Below, piece by piece: positions 1 to 10,764 of a DNA stretch of 64,000 bases. The stretch's first letter is position 1. Every line of letters begins with the position of its first letter. Source of the DNA: Cryptomeria japonica (taxonomy: Eukaryota > Streptophyta > Pinopsida > Cupressales > Cupressaceae); NCBI RefSeq assembly GCF_030272615.1, contig NC_081411.1, positions 831,068,160 to 831,132,159 on the forward strand, in the 5' to 3' direction. Under the pieces are notes generated by a model. It ran no database searches. It saw nothing but the letters and a program-made list of their open reading frames with translations, and was not told the DNA's origin. Both the position numbers and the translations under genes were made by a program.

Positions 1-2192
1 CCCCCAAACTCTGAAGTCATGAAATTTTCTTTAAATCCTTTGTTGCACTAGACTTTTGAACTTCCTGCCGTTACTTTTGCTCATTCCCATCGGCCTATAA
101 AAGTCCTCTTTCCCCAAGTACCCTTCATATGTCATTCCCGACCCTAATCTTCTAGATCCGTAACAATCAAAATTTGCCTAAGTATTTTGGATGGAAGCTT
201 CAAAATATCCTTCATCCAAGCACCTCATTTGGACTTCCCCCAACTACCAACAATATTTACACTAAGTACTCTATTAAGGTCAAAGTTGTGGCATTCCCTC
301 TACCTAAGTACTTGTTTCTTGTCATGTCTACTCCCAAACCTTGCAAATTCCTTCATTTACTTTTTTGAAGTCAAACTTTCACCCATCCCTTTACCTCAAT
401 GCTCCTTCCAATTCTTCTCCAAAAATCTGCCACGGAATCATTTCCTTTATAAATTCATATCAGAGTTTGAAGAACGGACTTCCCTTCAAAATGGTACTTA
501 ATACGAGTCATCTCCAAACCCTAATCCCAAACATTCTAACACTCTTTTATCTCATCAAAACTCTTTGCTCAGACTTCCCTCCATTAGCATGACTTCCCAA
601 TCACCTCAAATTCTCCGATACTCCAACTTCCCAACTGGCACAAGTTATTCCCCGACCCTGAACCCCACATTTTTCTTGTATTGTCTCACCTAGGCTCCTG
701 CACATCCAAGAGGCCACTTATGAACAGATTTGATGCAGCAACCGCCAAAAAAGGGTTTTTTTGTCCAAAAAAAAATGTTCACCTTTTAGGCACAGAATTA
801 CAGACAAGCTTCCAACAATAGAACAGAAAAACAACATAGCATGCCTTTACTGAGCGGATATGGCCCTGCAGCCACCAAATCAGATCCAAAGGTGCCCAAA
901 AATCTTTTTTCACACAAATTGACATGAATTTGAAAAAGCAAACAGTGTAGGAAGCGATGCCCTAATTTATTTCAACTGTTAAGAACACTGTGGTTGAACA
1001 TTCACACCATTTCTCATGTCCATTTACCAATGAATTTTGCAGACATATTCACCCTCTATACACAAATACAGAGGTTGCCATTGATCAGCATGATGGTGAA
1101 TCATAGGAGGATCATTTTTTCATGCCTGCAAGTGTATTTTCAAGTCGCATGAGAACAATTTGCTGCATGGATTTTGGATTTGATGACATCAAAAACATGG
1201 TTCTTGCCTATGAATGCAATTAGGCCATGTCTTCTTTTCTCACAGCCACATGCCCTAGTTGCAGATCTATTGATGGGTCTATGTTTTCTTTGTAACAGGT
1301 TGGTCATTGTTCATATGTTGAGCAAGCTCATCTGTGTCAAGTTGTAAATCTTCTTTGAACTAGTGTATATGAATGTAACAAGCTTTAGGTTTGAATGAAA
1401 TAAAATATAAAAGAAAAAAACTAAAATAATTAAAACTTAGCTAAGTTAAATGAATGGTCAAAAGGCATGAAATGAAATGTTGTGACTCCCTCAAACATGA
1501 GATATAAAAGGGAGAAGAGAACTTCACTTGAATAGGGGGGATATTGAGAAGGGAAGAAAGAATGGAGAATGTGAATCAAGGAAGGATTAAGAGGAGAAGA
1601 AAGGAATGGGAAGTAAATAGGGAAGTGACTCTTTCAAAAGGGTAGAAATTATGAAGGGGTGTACTCTTTCAAAAAGTGCTAATTGTGAACGGTTGTGACT
1701 TGCCCAAAGGCAGGCATGTTGAAGAGGTGTGACCTCTCCCTCACATTGGAAGATACAAAAGGGGAAGAAGAAAGAAATGTAATGGGGGGGGAATAAAGTG
1801 GAATTAGAGGAGATCTAGAGCAGATTCAGACTAGAAGTATATGGAGGGACCCAAAATAAGAATTGAGAAGGGAAGAAGAAAATAAGATATGCAGTTCTAA
1901 AAGAAGAAGATATGCAGATCTTAAATGGGATATATGCAGATTTGAAAAGCACTAGAGACATATTTGTGAAGTGAGAGATAGGTGAAGATTACATAAGAAG
2001 TGAAAAGGCAGCAGTTGTTGCTAAACAGATCTATCTTTTCATGACCCAAGGATGTGACCCTTTTTCTCCATGAAGGGTATAAAGTGAAGGAGACATCATT
2101 TGAAGAAGGATAGAACCAAGAAGAAGATCAATGGATCCATTCAAGGGAAAATCAAACTTCTCAACTGATTTCAGAATAATAAAGAGAGGAAG
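1..2192. other. intergenic DNA, no gene recognised
   Basis: Short open frames in the first 600 bases show no recognisable domain and read like chance frames in C/T-rich DNA. A purine-rich stretch at about 1490-2130 (many GAAG/AGAAG runs) gives no long reading frame on either strand. The stretch around 1270-1420 resembles a 3' untranslated region in composition, but no coding sequence ends there. I see no repeat boundaries or RNA gene. Confidence 0.5.
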
Positions 2193-3786
2193 CCAGCAGA
2201 CTTGATAATAGTAAGGGCAAGATTTAGAGCAATCCCAAAAGGGGCCATTACACTAGCAGCCAAATCAGATGTAAAGCCAAAGGAGCCAACAGAGGTTGAT
2301 GAAGTTGTAGCACAAACAAGGTTGATGGATATTGCTTTTGTCATGTCCCCTCCTTGATCATTATATATATCCTAAATGAAATTATTATTAATATTAATTA
2401 ATATAATAATTACCAACAAATGATTATTTGAAATTTATTTATTAAATATTATTATTTAATTAATATTTATTACTAATAATATTCTTGAAATATTCAAATA
2501 AAAATAAATTAATATTATATTATAAACATAATTTATATATTATTAATTATAAATTATAAACATATCTGTCTATGCTGGGCCGACATCATCTAAGTTAGCC
2601 CTAATGAGCCGCAATTATAATATTTAAACTTATCATGGGCCGACAACCTTCTGGCATCTAATCAGCCATGTTAATGAAGATTTAAATTGTATAAAGGCTA
2701 CTTTTATATTTAATAAAAAGGAGGACTTCATTAAAAAATAAGAATGATTTAAGTGGAGCAGCACTTGTCATTGACGAAGGCAGTAATTAAGATATATTCA
2801 AGCAGCGATCAATAAAGGCATCAAACTGAGTTTGTTAAGGCAGCGCTTAACATATGAAGCACTTAACCCTATTAAGGGTTGCCAACCATGGTCAGGTAAG
2901 CAAGGTTAATAGACTTATAAATAAAAGCAATAATCAAAGGATGACGAGTCATTATGAAAAGGCAAGAATAAAGGTTTATTAACAAAGGAACATGATCCTT
3001 TGAATAGATGCCTCGCTTCATATGGTGAGGATATAAATTGAAGTAAGAAAGGAGTGAGGAAAAAATATCAAGATCGAACAAGACCAGTTCAGAACTGTTA
3101 TTGAGTTTACAGTCAGCAACATCCTTACCTTTGGTGGAATGCATGGATGCTTAATAAAAGAAGCCCGATAACATTCTCATGTAGGATTTTAATAATTATA
3201 TAAATATTAACAATAAAATAAAATTAAAATAATTATAATAATTTTTTAAAACTGCTCTGTAGTAATATATAATAAATCATATAATAAGTAATTAATAAAT
3301 AGGTAACTTATAAATAATAGGGGACATTACAAAATATCCACTCATGGGCCTAGGGTAAAGGATCTCTAGGGCGCCCTATCAAGTCACCTTATTCTAGCTT
3401 CCCTATGGTTGAAATTCTCTAATAATTAGAGACATCTTATAGTTATGATTAAGTAAGTTAATGTTCCTCTAATCTATTTCTTGTTTTACTTGGGATTGTG
3501 ATTTTTTAGCAAAAACTAGAGCATTTATAAATAGGGGGCATTACAGCTTTGGAGCAACTTGAACTTGAAGAGTCCAGCTCATGTGATGAGGAATTTGGCA
3601 AGGGCAATCCCAAAAGGGGCCATTACACTGGCAGCCCAACCAGATGTAAAGCCAAAGGAGCCAACGGAGGTTAATGAAGTTGTAGCACAAACAAGGTTGA
3701 TGGTTATTGCTTAGGAACAACTTGAACTTGAAGAATCCAGTTCATGTGATGAGGAATTTGGCACAAAATTTGAAGATGAATTATGA
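2193..3786 (+). pseudogene. tandemly duplicated, interrupted coding remnant of unknown family
   Basis: A coding-like segment occurs twice. Copy 1 is 2193-2338 plus 3551-3600 and copy 2 is 3601-3786. In copy 1 the frame reads through motifs AIPKGAITLAA, DVKPKEPTEVDEVVAQTRL and, after the inserted element, EQLELEESSSCDEEFG. Copy 2 repeats the same peptide with an in-frame TAG where copy 1 has Leu, and ends at a TGA (3784-3786) shortly after FEDEL. The differences between the copies are mostly single-base changes, and the peptide is charged and Ser/Glu-rich near its end. No start codon or upstream exon could be fixed; a frame with ATG near 2130 is out of phase. I do not recognise the family. It may be the 3' part of a captured or degraded host gene, broken by the LTR-like insertion at 2339-3545. 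Confidence 0.5.
2339..3545. mobile_element. LTR-like insertion (solo LTR or short derivative) with TSD GCTTT
   Basis: The element starts TGTCATGTCCCC and ends GGGGGCATTACA, so it has TG...CA ends with a short inverted terminal similarity. It is flanked by the 5-bp duplication GCTTT (2334-2338 and 3546-3550). Removing the insert and one GCTTT restores the reading frame of the surrounding duplicated segment, which confirms the boundaries. The inside is AT-rich with no polyprotein motif. A second terminus-like sequence GGGGACATTACA at 3320-3331 lies about 210 bases before the true end, so the right part may be duplicated or a nested fragment. It is most simply a solo LTR of a gypsy-type family whose ends resemble those of the element at 10198. 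Confidence 0.75.
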
Positions 3787-3964
3787 TTTGAGGCATTGGG
3801 CCATTTGCCAAATGTATTTTTTTATGTGATCATTTTTTAACATATTATAAATAAATAATTATTCAACATTTTCATTGTTCATTAAATAGAATATCAAATA
3901 TGTTCAACAAGGTTGCCAGGAGATCAGTACCAATACCGGTGCAAGGGATTGGTACTGGTATGGG

Positions 3965-4865
3965 TGCATCCATAGTTGAACTACTCGCGACTTGGCTCAA
4001 CTTGCCAAGCCCCTGAGAAAAAAACTCGGCGAAAAACTCGAGAACGTAAAAACACACTTAATTTTAATAAATAATGCATTTTTTTGCAAAATTTAATGAG
4101 AAGATGCATCCAATGAGTCAATAAATGATAACACAAAAGAAACAAGCTGATTCTAGATATATTTAAATGCAAAGTGTCTACAAAATCGCATCCTCATGAG
4201 AAATGTTGATGGCTGGAAGCAAAATAGTAAATAGTTTTTGTAAAACAAAAAGTAAATACAACTTCCTCTTCCCAGCTCTAGCCAAAACTAGTTTCAAACT
4301 TTCATCATATTTGAAATTTCATCATTCATACTCATAGTTTCAAACTTTCAACTCTAAAATGTATAATACCAGGATTTCTTCAATGCTAATTATGTTGTTA
4401 TATGGAGCCTAATCAGACTTGGAGGTTAAATTTTCCCTACTTCCATCAGCATAGTTTCCCCCTATATTTTTTGACAGGGGTTTGGGGGCAGCACCCCCAA
4501 GTTGGGGTCAAGGGGCATCGCCGAAGGATCCTGAAATTTGACTAAGTCTGGAAAATTGAAGAATCCTCCAAAAACTAGATTTTGCATTATAACTCCTGGA
4601 GTCTGAAACCACTCTCAAACATCCTGACAGTATATATGGAACATACTTAAATGTTATATTCCATGTGTATATTCTGATGAAGAGAATGAAACTGACCTGG
4701 AAAAACAAAAATTGATAATTTTTTCACATGTTTGGGCCTCTTTTTTTAGTCCAGCCGAGTTTTTTGCAAAAACTCGGCCAGTTTTTGCTGGGAGTTAAAG
4801 TCAGAAAAACTCGCAGAGCTCACAACTCGCTGAGTACTCTGCGAGTGTGCCATCTATGGGTGCAT
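3965..4865. mobile_element. candidate non-autonomous DNA transposon with imperfect inverted arms
   Basis: The left arm (about 3961-4045) contains TGGGTGCATCCATAG, ACTCGCGA and AACTCGGCGAAAAACTCG. The right arm (about 4745-4870) contains, in inverted order, GCCGAGTTTTTTGC, AAAACTCGGCC, ACTCGCAGAG and CTATGGGTGCATC. The repeated ACTCG/CGAGT cores make the arms roughly complementary over about 100 bases. Exact ends and a target duplication could not be fixed and no transposase is present. It could equally be two separate fragments of one repeat family in opposite orientation. Confidence 0.35.
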
Positions 4866-4869
4866 CTAG

Positions 4870-6341
4870 GTTTGAAAAATAGGAGACAGGGGTACTCAGA
4901 GATGCCACTTAAGGGCAGTAGAATGCATTTCCCAGGTCACAAAAGGTAGAAATTAACAAAATACAGTAGTTAATAAAAGTTCATAGCAGGCAAGACTTCC
5001 TCTCGAAGACACTATTTAAGCACAATAATTGACTTGCAGGATCCAACATATTCTCCTTCTCAATGCCAATAAAATCATGACTTCACCTCACAAATATGTT
5101 TGTTGATTCATATATAAATTGTTGCGTTTTCAAAATTTTCCTAATCTTTCCTTTGCATAACACAGACTGCATTCAATCATTCAATGTTCTGACAGGCCAC
5201 AATCTTCGGGCAATCAATCCCCAACTGCTCGACGTGTTACTCCAAAATCTTTTCCCTTCAAACTTAGTATTTATTAGAACTGTAGTTACAATGGATATAG
5301 CCCCATATCTATTATTTTAGAGTTATTAAAATACTGACTTTAACCATAGTCACTTGATTTCAGTTGTAACTAACTTAACATTTTAAAAGGATCTTGTCGG
5401 GTGAAAATGCATTGCCTTCATTTTTTAGTGTGAAGAAATTTGATGTGGTTTAATTACTCAAAGGGTTACTCAAAAGGCATTCTTCCTCTACATTACTTAT
5501 TTGGTAACAGAATTGTCATTTCTTCAATTTCTCAAGTTCCATCCATACCGCAGCATTCCATTTCTAATTAATGGTTTTAGAGCTCTGCTTAGACTGCAGG
5601 AATTTGAGATGCATTTTTTACTGTAAGGACATTTTTCATTTATGTTCAGTTGGGTAGCTGAATTTGTCACAGTACTTAAAGTTATCATGTTCAATTGTGA
5701 CCCCAGATTTTATCTCCTTATATAGACTTGAATTTTGTGATCACACAATGAAAAATTAAACTGGTTTGCGGGTGTATCGAGAAAGGGTTCATAGATCTGG
5801 CTGAAAGGAACTTCCACTAGAATTAAACCTATAGTTTCAACAAGCTTGGCAAAGATTCAAGTAATAAATCATCAGAGCTTTGGTGATGGAGGGTAATGTT
5901 TAAATTCCCCATGAATCGTGTTACATGTTAAAAAGTTTATAATGGTTAGACTAACACATTCAGTTTTGGGTGTAGCTTCAGAACAAACCAGATGCAAATC
6001 CTGTGTGAATTTGACAAAAGAGACGCTAGTCGGTCATGTCCCTTAATGAGATGAATTCTTTGTAAGGAGAAACTAGGGCGAAAAATAAATAAGCTGATTT
6101 TAGCAACAAAATGCCAATTTTTCATTATAACAAAGACTCTTATGTTACTCTCTCACACAGAAAGTTCCGCTTTTGGATATAGAGAAGGAAGGCTTGCAGG
6201 CTAATTAGACATGTTAAACATTCGAAATTTTATGCAATTCAAGCGGGTTGTCAAATACCATCCAACGCTAAAACACAAAAGATGAAAATAATTTAAAATT
6301 AAACAAAACGAGAGAGAGAACTAGAAGATGCAACGACTCAC
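4870..6341. other. intergenic or intronic DNA left of RPS25 exon 3
   Basis: No transposon ends or protein motifs recognised. If RPS25 is intact this stretch would be its last intron, because the exon 3 donor site lies at its right edge and transcription runs leftward. I read both strands here for the missing C-terminal exon and did not find it. Confidence 0.4.
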
Positions 6342-6782
6342 CCTCAACCTGTCTGATAAAATGGAAGGAGTGATGAGCTTATATTTGGGTGCTTCGGAAA
6401 GAAGCTTATCATAGCTGGCCTGATCAAAGAGAACCATATTATTCACCTTCTCCTTCTGCTTTCCTTTGCTCCATTTCTGTACCCAGATAACAAAAACCCA
6501 TCAAAATTTTGAAATTTAATTTCAAAACTCGCTAAATGTATCCAGCTTAAAATTGAAAACCCATTAAAGAGAAAACATATTTGATAATTAATAAAACCTT
6601 CTTCTTTTGCTTGCCACCGCCTCCAGATTTAGCAGGCTTGGAGGCAGGAGGAGCCTTTTCTTTCTTGGGTGCCTGTAAAACCCCGCAAAAATCACCCTTA
6701 TTCAACCCTATCTGCCTAACCGAAAAGAATTCAGACTTCTCAGAATTGCGAAAAGAAGGCAGAAATGAGAGATACAAACCAT
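6342..6782 (-). CDS. RPS25: 40S ribosomal protein S25 (eS25), exons 1-3; last exon not found
   Basis: Encodes a small-subunit ribosomal protein of cytosolic ribosomes. Exon 1 contributes only the ATG (6782-6780), immediately followed by a GT donor. Exon 2 is 6672-6598 (25 codons), entered through a TTTTACAG acceptor, and carries the Lys/Pro/Gly-rich N-terminus [20 protein letters not shown]. Exon 3 is 6476-6342 (45 codons), with acceptor TACAG and donor GTGAG; it encodes [19 protein letters not shown] and ends at [12 protein letters not shown]. The residues match plant eS25 closely and every junction is in phase 0. The 71 residues found are about two thirds of the usual length of roughly 108. 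The exon for the conserved C-terminus (normally starting near NGSLARRAI) was not found down to base 1, so the gene either has a very long last intron or is a 3'-truncated copy. Preserved introns rule out a processed pseudogene. Confidence 0.9.
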
Positions 6783-6960
6783 TTTTCGCTCTGCGCAATG
6801 GAAGACTGGAAAGAGATAAAAATGACAATAACGTAACAAGGAAAATTACTCAAAACCCTAAAACCACAAACATGATATAGCAGCTAGGGAGTGCTACTCA
6901 AAAACCCTAACAGCAGTATTCCAACCTCCCTATAAATTTCTATTGGCTTAAAGTGGTGTT
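6783..6960 (-). promoter_or_regulatory. putative RPS25 promoter / 5' UTR with two telo-boxes
   Basis: Two copies of AAACCCTA (6853-6860 and 6902-6909) lie within about 130 bases upstream of the ATG. Telo-boxes are typical of plant promoters of translation-machinery genes and work in either orientation. On the gene's strand a CCAAT motif is present (ATTGG on the plus strand, 6942-6946). The transcription start is not defined by sequence alone. Confidence 0.55.
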
Positions 6961-6969
6961 TCCTTTGTT

Positions 6970-9280
6970 CTTTTAATTCTTCTTTGAAATAAAATGATAA
7001 TTACATTAAACCAATAAACCACTTATAGTGATATATAGGCTTATTATATTATAGTTAATAATGTTAAATTAAATAAATTTAAATGATTTTAAAGATGCAA
7101 GATATTGGACTTCTATGGCTTGTTTAAATAAATGATTTTAAAGATGAAGATATTGGATTTTTATGGCTTGTTTAAATGATTGTCTCAAAATCTATAATTT
7201 GGTTGTGTTTCACTTTAGAGTAGAAATGCATCTTTTGAACTATCTCTACAAATGTAAAAAGGATCTTGTTGATGGACTTAAACTTGCATCCATGGAATTG
7301 AATATGAAAAAAAGAAATATTAGAGTTCACTCGTTTTGATCATTTGATATCTAATTTTTAATAGGGACTAGTGGTGTTCACAGACACTATCAGGGAATGT
7401 GTTCAATCATGAAGACCATTTTCTCCTCAATAAGACCCTTAGATTGGTTTAATAGCTTTCGAACTAGGATCAAGGATAGCAAACAAGTGTGTGTGGTGGA
7501 CCCAAAATTATGTATGTTGACACAATGCTTTGAAATGTTATTTTGATGCTCTCATGCATGCTCTTTAATGGTTCTTATATTATCATTGATGATTTTAACA
7601 TGATCTAAAATGAAAAAATAATTGTATTTAAGTACAACATAACACACAAATCAACAAAAGCATGCAGAAGATCAACTCAGAAGATTTACATTTTCCTCCT
7701 TGATGTCCATGAAAACTACTAGGTAGATACATGTCAAAGTAAAATAAGTAATCAACATTAAAATTGAATATTTTTTAAATAATCAAAGTTACAAATTATT
7801 TTTGAATCCTCCCCACAATGAACACTTTGTCATAAACTTGCAAAATAGAAAAGCATGTAATGAGTATTGTTTGTTATGTATTTAAAATAAAACTAACTAT
7901 AACTTAAAGAACTATCATCAAAAATATTAAAAGTAAGCTAGCATGTTTATCTTTAGAGTAATATAGGTATAGTACACCAAAAGATATCATGTATCCTGAT
8001 GATGGGTTGTAGAGTGTGATCCAAAACGTTAATGCAAAAAAGAAACACATAATCAAGATCGAGAAACAAATTGATAATTAACTAATGGATTGTGGAAATC
8101 TGATTAAATTGATTGATATCATATAGGTTCATTATTCCACTTAAAGTTTTATGTTATTATTATATTGTAATTCATATTAAATTATTATTATATTATGATA
8201 TTATAATTAATACTAAATTATTATTAAGATATGATTATATTATTATGTTTTAATATATTATTATTTTTATATTATTATACTTTTATTTTATATTCCTTTT
8301 TATCCTTAAGAAAAAAATGGACTCTATTTAGGGACACTTTAATCCCCCATAATTAATAATAATAGATTGAGATAATTATGAACATAACTAATTGCATGAT
8401 GAAGATAGATAAATTGATTAATCAATTAAACTCGGAGTGAGTAGCAAAGAGATGGAAGTAAAGATATAATTAGCATTAAATAATTAAAAAAATTGTTAAT
8501 TGAGTGCATGCGATGAGAAAATAAATTAAATTAAACTAAATTAATAATAATAATAAAATATTTTTTTGTTTTTCATGCATTTAAGTGCCGCAAACACGTC
8601 AAATTAAATGCTTCTAGTTTTTATTGGCAGATGTTTTTGCATCCATATGTAAGAATAGTACACCTTCGACGTAAAGAAAGGTAAGAGATTTCATCTAAGC
8701 AAAGAATGATAGATCTTTGACTAAGTGGAGATTTTAACAACCTAAATAGATTAATAAAGCTCCCTTCGAGGTCTATAAAATACAAATCATAGAGAAACAT
8801 TGATGATATATGCCCCATTCAATTAGTTGTATACAAAATATGCAAGGAATTAAAGGAAAGGAGAAAAATGTATACAATCGTTTCTTAAGAAGGATGCAAA
8901 GATGACAAAAGACATCATCAAGTGGTAAACATATAAGAACATGAAAAGAATATGATCTTTAAAGTATATTAAAAAAAAGGCAAAAAGTTCCCCAATGTTG
9001 CTCTAATGAAACCAAAGTATAAGGTGGTGATAGGTATGGATGCTAAATAAGGGTCTTGTGAACATAAGTGAGATGAAGATAAACATGTAAGGGTCTTGTG
9101 AACATAAGTGAGATGAAGATAAACATGTAAGCATGAATGATGACCATATGAAAATAGTAATACCATAAGCAAATAGCTTTCAAGCAATATATAATATAGA
9201 CATGAGAAGCATGTGATTGTGATAGGGATAAGCATAAACATGACATGAAGATAACATAAGAGCTAGACATCGATCTGTTA
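6970..9280. other. AT-rich intergenic DNA
   Basis: No coding motif, RNA gene or transposon terminus was recognised. It contains an approximate duplication of about 50 bases at 7081-7176 (TTTTAAAGATG...TATGGCTTGTTTAAAT twice) and very AT-rich stretches at 8130-8290. Confidence 0.5.
9051..9130. repeat. perfect 40-bp tandem duplication
   Basis: The unit starting GGGTCTTGTGAACATAAGTG occurs twice back to back without a mismatch (9051-9090 and 9091-9130), suggesting a recent local duplication. Confidence 0.95.
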
Positions 9281-9331
9281 ATGGGCCTTCATGGGTTCAT
9301 CCATCTTTGCATGAGGCTTGAAGAAGTGATG

Positions 9332-9862
9332 TGGATCAGACCAAAAGAAGGATGGACAAAATTAAATTTTGATGGGGCTTCTAAAGGAAACCTTGAGCCA
9401 TCTAGAGCAAGTTGTGTTGCTAGGGATGACGTGGGAAACATTTTGGCAATTGGAACTCAGAAATTGGCAAATGGGATCAATAATGTAGTAGAGCCTTTGG
9501 CAACTCTATTTGTAATAAACAAGGTGAGTAAATTGCAAATTTCAAAATTACTCCCCCCCACTAGAGGGGCGTCCCCAGGTTTCCTGGGGATGGGATTCTC
9601 AAGTAATTGTGAATGCAATTATAAAGAGGGGGCACATGATTGGAAAATTAATGAATATGTTCGATTAATCAAATTGAAATCAAATAATTCTCCTGAATTT
9701 AAAATTACACACACTCGACGTGAGGGAAACAAGGTGGTAGATACCTTGTCAAACTAGGCAATCTCATTAAGTGCAAGGAATGATGATATGGTAGTGGAGG
9801 ATTTTTTAGAGTTGCAACTACCGGGTGAATTGGTACGAATTGAGGCCAAGGGACGAAAATGA
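9332..9862 (+). pseudogene. RNase H domain remnant (LINE-type or plant RVT_3 family)
   Basis: RNase H of this family removes RNA from RNA/DNA hybrids and is the C-terminal part of many plant LINE polyproteins. The frame opens with W-I-R-P-K-E-G-W-T-K-L-N-F-D-G-A-S, holding the first catalytic Asp, followed by a conserved RD-containing strand and NNVVEPLA with the second acidic residue. The third catalytic motif, DSQVIVNAI, is present but in another frame near 9598, after a GC-rich inverted repeat (9551-9590) that appears inserted or expanded. The C-terminal HTRREGNKVVDTLSN matches the usual end of the fold with its last Asp, then a stop; similarity may continue to LPGELVRIEAKG. No reverse transcriptase lies upstream, so this is an orphan, frameshifted fragment. 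It stops before the gypsy element at 10198. Confidence 0.7.
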
Positions 9863-10197
9863 TATAACGGCGTTGAATACGATTTGGCTCTCAAGGATGT
9901 AAAAGTGTGTGAGAAAATGTTAACGAGGTGGTGATGGTAAAGGTAGATGCCATTTCATCAAAATTCAAATTGTAGTTGTGTGGAGGTTGTAGAGCGATCG
10001 TGGAGGCAAACTTCACATTGCAAACCAAAAAACAATAGCTCACGTTTCTGGGAAGAGTCACAGACGATCATTTGAGAAACATATTCAAAATTGATGATCT
10101 TTTTTTTCTTTCAAATAATTAAAATGTTGTTGGGTAAGGAATATCTAAATGTAAAATTCAAATACATGACAAATATTGATATTGTCTTTTTATTTTT
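9863..10197. other. intergenic flank of the gypsy element
   Basis: No gene seen. The last bases TTTTT (10193-10197) are the left target duplication of the element that follows. Confidence 0.6.
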
Positions 10198-10764
10198 TGT
10201 AATGTCCCCAATTTTAGCCTGGAATTGTTTGAGGAGAAATAAGGAGGAAATTTATTTAATTTAATATTATAATAAGTTGTCTCATTATATTTATTTAAAT
10301 CACATGTGAGATGAATTTATATTTTATTAAATTAATAAAGTGACTAAAGTATAAAATAAAAATAATTAAAGTCACTTAAAAATAATAGTGTATATGCCCT
10401 CTTCTAGAAGGTGATTGTGACATGTTATGTAATGAATAAATAGAAGAGGGGAAACACATGTTGGGCATGAGTTGTTTATGTTATCTCTTGTTGAGTTGTG
10501 GAGACACGGGTTGTCCGCAGAAGATCTTAGGGAATGATACCTCCCTATTGGTCAGCATAACCGAGGGGGTGAAAGATCCTCTGAAGGGTTGCGAAGAGAG
10601 TGGGAAGCATTCAGCTTTCCATATTGAGCATTAGGAGTTTTTTGATATTAGATCATAGTAGTGCTTTAGACTTGTAGATTTGAAGATAGATTTCAGTGAT
10701 GGTGAAAGCATCCCTTCGACATTATTAGACAGCAAATTCATTAGGCATTTAGGCGATATCTATC

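Noticed and set aside
3872-6341. Search for the C-terminal exon of RPS25 (NGSLARRAI... on the minus strand)
   Set aside because: No matching text was found by reading, so no exon is annotated.
6547-6880. Unspliced frames across RPS25 exon 2 (both strands)
   Set aside because: They read through introns; canonical splice sites and the eS25 match define the real exons.
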